Positions 5,668-7,054 of a stretch of DNA of 7,054 nucleotides are shown one piece after another. The position numbers and the translations under genes are program-made. Origin of the DNA: Actinomyces sp. (lineage in GTDB: Bacteria; Actinomycetota; Actinomycetes; Actinomycetales; Actinomycetaceae); NCBI RefSeq assembly GCF_030530635.1, contig NZ_JAUMUL010000028.1, forward strand, positions 1 through 7,054, given 5' to 3'. Each line of letters starts with the position of its first letter. Positions within the stretch are counted from its first letter, which is position 1. The notes below the pieces were generated by a model that ran no database searches, was not told the origin of the DNA, and saw only the letters and a program-made list of their open reading frames with translations.

Positions 5668-6705
5668 CTGGATCTCCTCCAGCCGCACCGGCCGTCCCTG
5701 CTCGCGCGAGATGCCCAGGGCGATCGCCACCCGCAGCGCCTCCAGCGCCTCCCGGGCCTCGCACCTGCTCGTCGCCCGGCCCGCGACCACATCAATGAAG
5801 GCGCGCAACTCTCGGCCGTAGCAGTCGGCGAAGCGCGCGATGAAGTCAACCCAGGGCTCGGGGCCGGGGAAGTCCGCGCCGGGCTCGACACTCACCAGCG
5901 GGACCTTGCGGTCCAGGCCGACGGTGGCGTTGGCCCTGGTCCCCGCAATCTCCATCCGCACGTCATAGCCCTGCCCGTTATTTCGGGAGGTCTGAGCTGT
6001 AACCATGGTGCCGTCGTCCAGGCGCAGCAGCGCCACGCCCTCGTCGATGTCTCCGTGGGCGCGGAAATAGTCGGCGCCACGCACCTGCCCGAAGGCGACG
6101 ACCTCGACCACCTCCCGGCCGGTGACCCAGCGCAACGCGTCAATGTCATGGATCAGGCAGTCCCTCCAGATCCCACCGGAGGTCGCCACGAAGGATTCCG
6201 GCGGCGGATTCTGGTCACAGGTGAGCATGTGAACACGATGGACCTGGCCGAGCTCACCGGCCCGAACCCGGCGCCTGGCCTCAGCATAGGCCGGGTCGAA
6301 GCGGCGCTGGAAGCCGATCTGGGAGGCTATCCCCGCCCGAGAGATGGCATCTATGCAGCGCTTGGTGCCGGCCAGATCGGAAGCCAGGGGCTTCTCACAG
6401 AAGACGGGCAGGCCGACACGGGCGCAGGCCAGGACCAGTTCCTCATGGCTCGCGGTCGGCGTGGCGATGACGACGGCGTCGTATTCCTCAGCGCGGGCGA
6501 AGACCTCCCCCGGGACAGTGTGCTTGACGGCTACCCCCGAAGCGGGTTCAAGCGCCTGAGCCACCTCGCGGGCACGGTAGGGATCGGCGTCTGCCACGGT
6601 CAGGGCGACCTCGTCGATCGCGGCCAGCGCCGCAGCGTGCCCCCGGCCGATGCGGCCCGCCCCCAGAAGGGCGCAGCGAATCCCAGTGGAAGTAGTCTGG
6701 GTCAT
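5662..6705 (-). CDS. Gfo/Idh/MocA-family oxidoreductase, inositol 2-dehydrogenase-like (IolG-type)
   Basis: The 347-residue cytoplasmic enzyme has the normal length for this NAD(P)-dependent family. The N-terminal Rossmann domain begins with RCALLGAGRIGRGHA (10-24). It includes ATPTASH (81-87) and the EKPL motif (104-107), whose Lys105 is the expected catalytic lysine. The C-terminal domain holds QIGFQRRFDPAY (129-140) and GGIWRDCLIHDIDALRW (177-193). In that block Asp182 and His186 match the catalytic Asp/His pair of inositol dehydrogenases. The ATG at 6705 is chosen because GAGG lies 6 nt upstream and the Rossmann fold begins shortly after. An in-frame extension to 6768 has no such support. 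It is the first gene of the cluster, 73 bp before the ATPase. The likely reaction is oxidation of a cyclitol or sugar to its keto form. Inositol as substrate is supported by motifs and by the IolE-like neighbour; other Gfo/Idh substrates are possible. Confidence 0.9.
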   Translation of the reverse strand: MTQTTSTGIRCALLGAGRIGRGHAAALAAIDEVALTVADADPYRAREVAQALEPASGVAVKHTVPGEVFARAEEYDAVVIATPTASHEELVLACARVGLPVFCEKPLASDLAGTKRCIDAISRAGIASQIGFQRRFDPAYAEARRRVRAGELGQVHRVHMLTCDQNPPPESFVATSGGIWRDCLIHDIDALRWVTGREVVEVVAFGQVRGADYFRAHGDIDEGVALLRLDDGTMVTAQTSRNNGQGYDVRMEIAGTRANATVGLDRKVPLVSVEPGADFPGPEPWVDFIARFADCYGRELRAFIDVVAGRATSRCEAREALEALRVAIALGISREQGRPVRLEEIQA

Positions 6706-6800
6706 CAGTGACCTCGTTTCACAACAGGGCGAGATGCCCGACAGGCGGCCACACATCAATGGACACAAGCACCTTCGCCTGCAACCTCACCACTTAGAAA

Positions 6801-6817
6801 TGTCGTGACAAAGTGTA
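6801..6817 (-). promoter_or_regulatory. Candidate promoter and operator of the oxidoreductase-transporter operon
   Basis: On the minus strand a TACACT hexamer (6817-6812), the same -10-like word as upstream of the IolE-like gene, is followed after one base by TGTCACGACA (6810-6801). That is a 4+4 inverted repeat with a 2-base centre. An overlapping alternative -10, TATGCT, lies at 6822-6817. No good -35 is seen. The leader would be about 100 nt long. The short palindrome differs from the operator at 806-821, so a different regulator may act here. Confidence 0.35.
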
Positions 6818-6883
6818 GCATAGTGGTACTGTCGTCGCGCACTACCTCACACGTCGTTATCATCCCCTTATCCAACGGTCCGG

Positions 6884-6900
6884 GCTCCGCGCCGCGGAGC
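6884..6900. repeat. Small perfect inverted repeat
   Basis: GCTCCGC (6884-6890) and GCGGAGC (6894-6900) form a 7-bp stem with a 3-base loop, directly beside the larger hairpin at 6905-6938. It may be part of a tandem terminator for a gene outside the window on the right. Confidence 0.35.
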
Positions 6901-6904
6901 ACAT

Positions 6905-6938
6905 CGGTGCCCCGCAGGATACTTCCTGCGAGGCACCG
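6905..6938. terminator. Strong hairpin, probable terminator of an off-window neighbour
   Basis: CGGTGCC and CGCAGGA (6905-6919) pair with TCCTGCG and GGCACCG (6924-6938). That is 14 pairs with one C-A mismatch and a 4-base loop. T-tracts are poor on both sides (TT on the plus strand). The position between the operon promoter and the window edge suggests it ends transcription from a gene to the right. Orientation cannot be decided. Confidence 0.5.
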
Positions 6939-6998
6939 TTCCCCTGCAAGCCACGGATGCGGCGCGCCCCCGCAGTGATTGGACCCGCCGGGGCGGCC
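6936..6998 (+). repeat. Dispersed GC-rich repeat, copy B
   Basis: This is the partner of the copy at 932-995 in the same orientation; the core at 6954-6998 is about 80% identical by hand count. It begins inside the right arm of the hairpin at 6905-6938 and runs up to the poly-C stretch, so its right end may be damaged or missing. Confidence 0.5.
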
Positions 6999-7054
6999 CA
7001 CCCCGGGGCCCCCCCCCCCCAACCGGGTTGTCGTCCGGCCGGCGGCCCGGCCCC
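6999..7054. other. Low-complexity GC-rich end with a 12-C run
   Basis: Twelve consecutive C occupy 7009-7020, preceded by CCCCGGGG and followed by almost pure G/C. No coding or structural feature is seen. Such a tract at the edge of a window can be genuine, but is also typical of a contig end with unreliable base calls. Confidence 0.4.

Noticed and set aside
5589..5891. N-terminal extension of the ATPase
   Set aside because: It overlaps the oxidoreductase gene in another frame, gives an Arg/Pro/Ser-rich string, and the family N-terminus begins just after 5588.
6756..7022. Minus-strand frame of 88 codons upstream of the oxidoreductase
   Set aside because: It runs through the poly-C tract, hairpins and promoter region, has no ribosome-binding site or motif, and is probably chance.

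Overview
The window looks like chromosomal DNA from a high-GC Gram-positive actinobacterium. The evidence is strong G/C bias at third codon positions, AGGAG-type ribosome-binding sites and a lipoprotein substrate-binding protein. An Actinomyces-like oral or mucosal actinomycete would fit, but that is inferred from general character and not proven. All convincing genes lie on the minus strand, so transcription runs from right to left.

Right to left: positions 6706-7054 hold a leader and promoter region, two hairpins, one copy of a dispersed GC-rich repeat and a run of 12 C at the edge. A four-gene cluster follows: an inositol-2-dehydrogenase-like Gfo/Idh/MocA oxidoreductase (5662-6705), then a complete RbsA/RbsC/RbsB-type sugar ABC importer. 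The importer consists of a double ATPase (4053-5588), a permease (3034-4056) and a lipoprotein binding protein (1998-2957), ending in a strong hairpin at 1933-1971. About 1.2 kb without a credible gene comes next (749-1997). It contains a degenerate array of roughly 20-bp units, several strong hairpins, a 14-bp palindrome and the second copy of the dispersed repeat. At the left edge is the 5' part of an inosose-dehydratase-like (IolE-type) TIM-barrel gene (1-748, truncated by the window). It has its own promoter and a LacI-type operator.

Taken together, the locus suggests uptake and first-step catabolism of a cyclitol or related sugar. The RbsABC-type importer would bring it in, the IolG-like dehydrogenase would oxidise it to a keto-cyclitol, and the IolE-like enzyme would dehydrate that product. 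The exact substrate (myo-inositol, another inositol isomer or a different sugar) cannot be read from the sequence. The genes themselves are ordinary. The least explained material is the repeat-rich spacer at 932-1670, which has no protein signature and which I regard as the best candidate for something undescribed.
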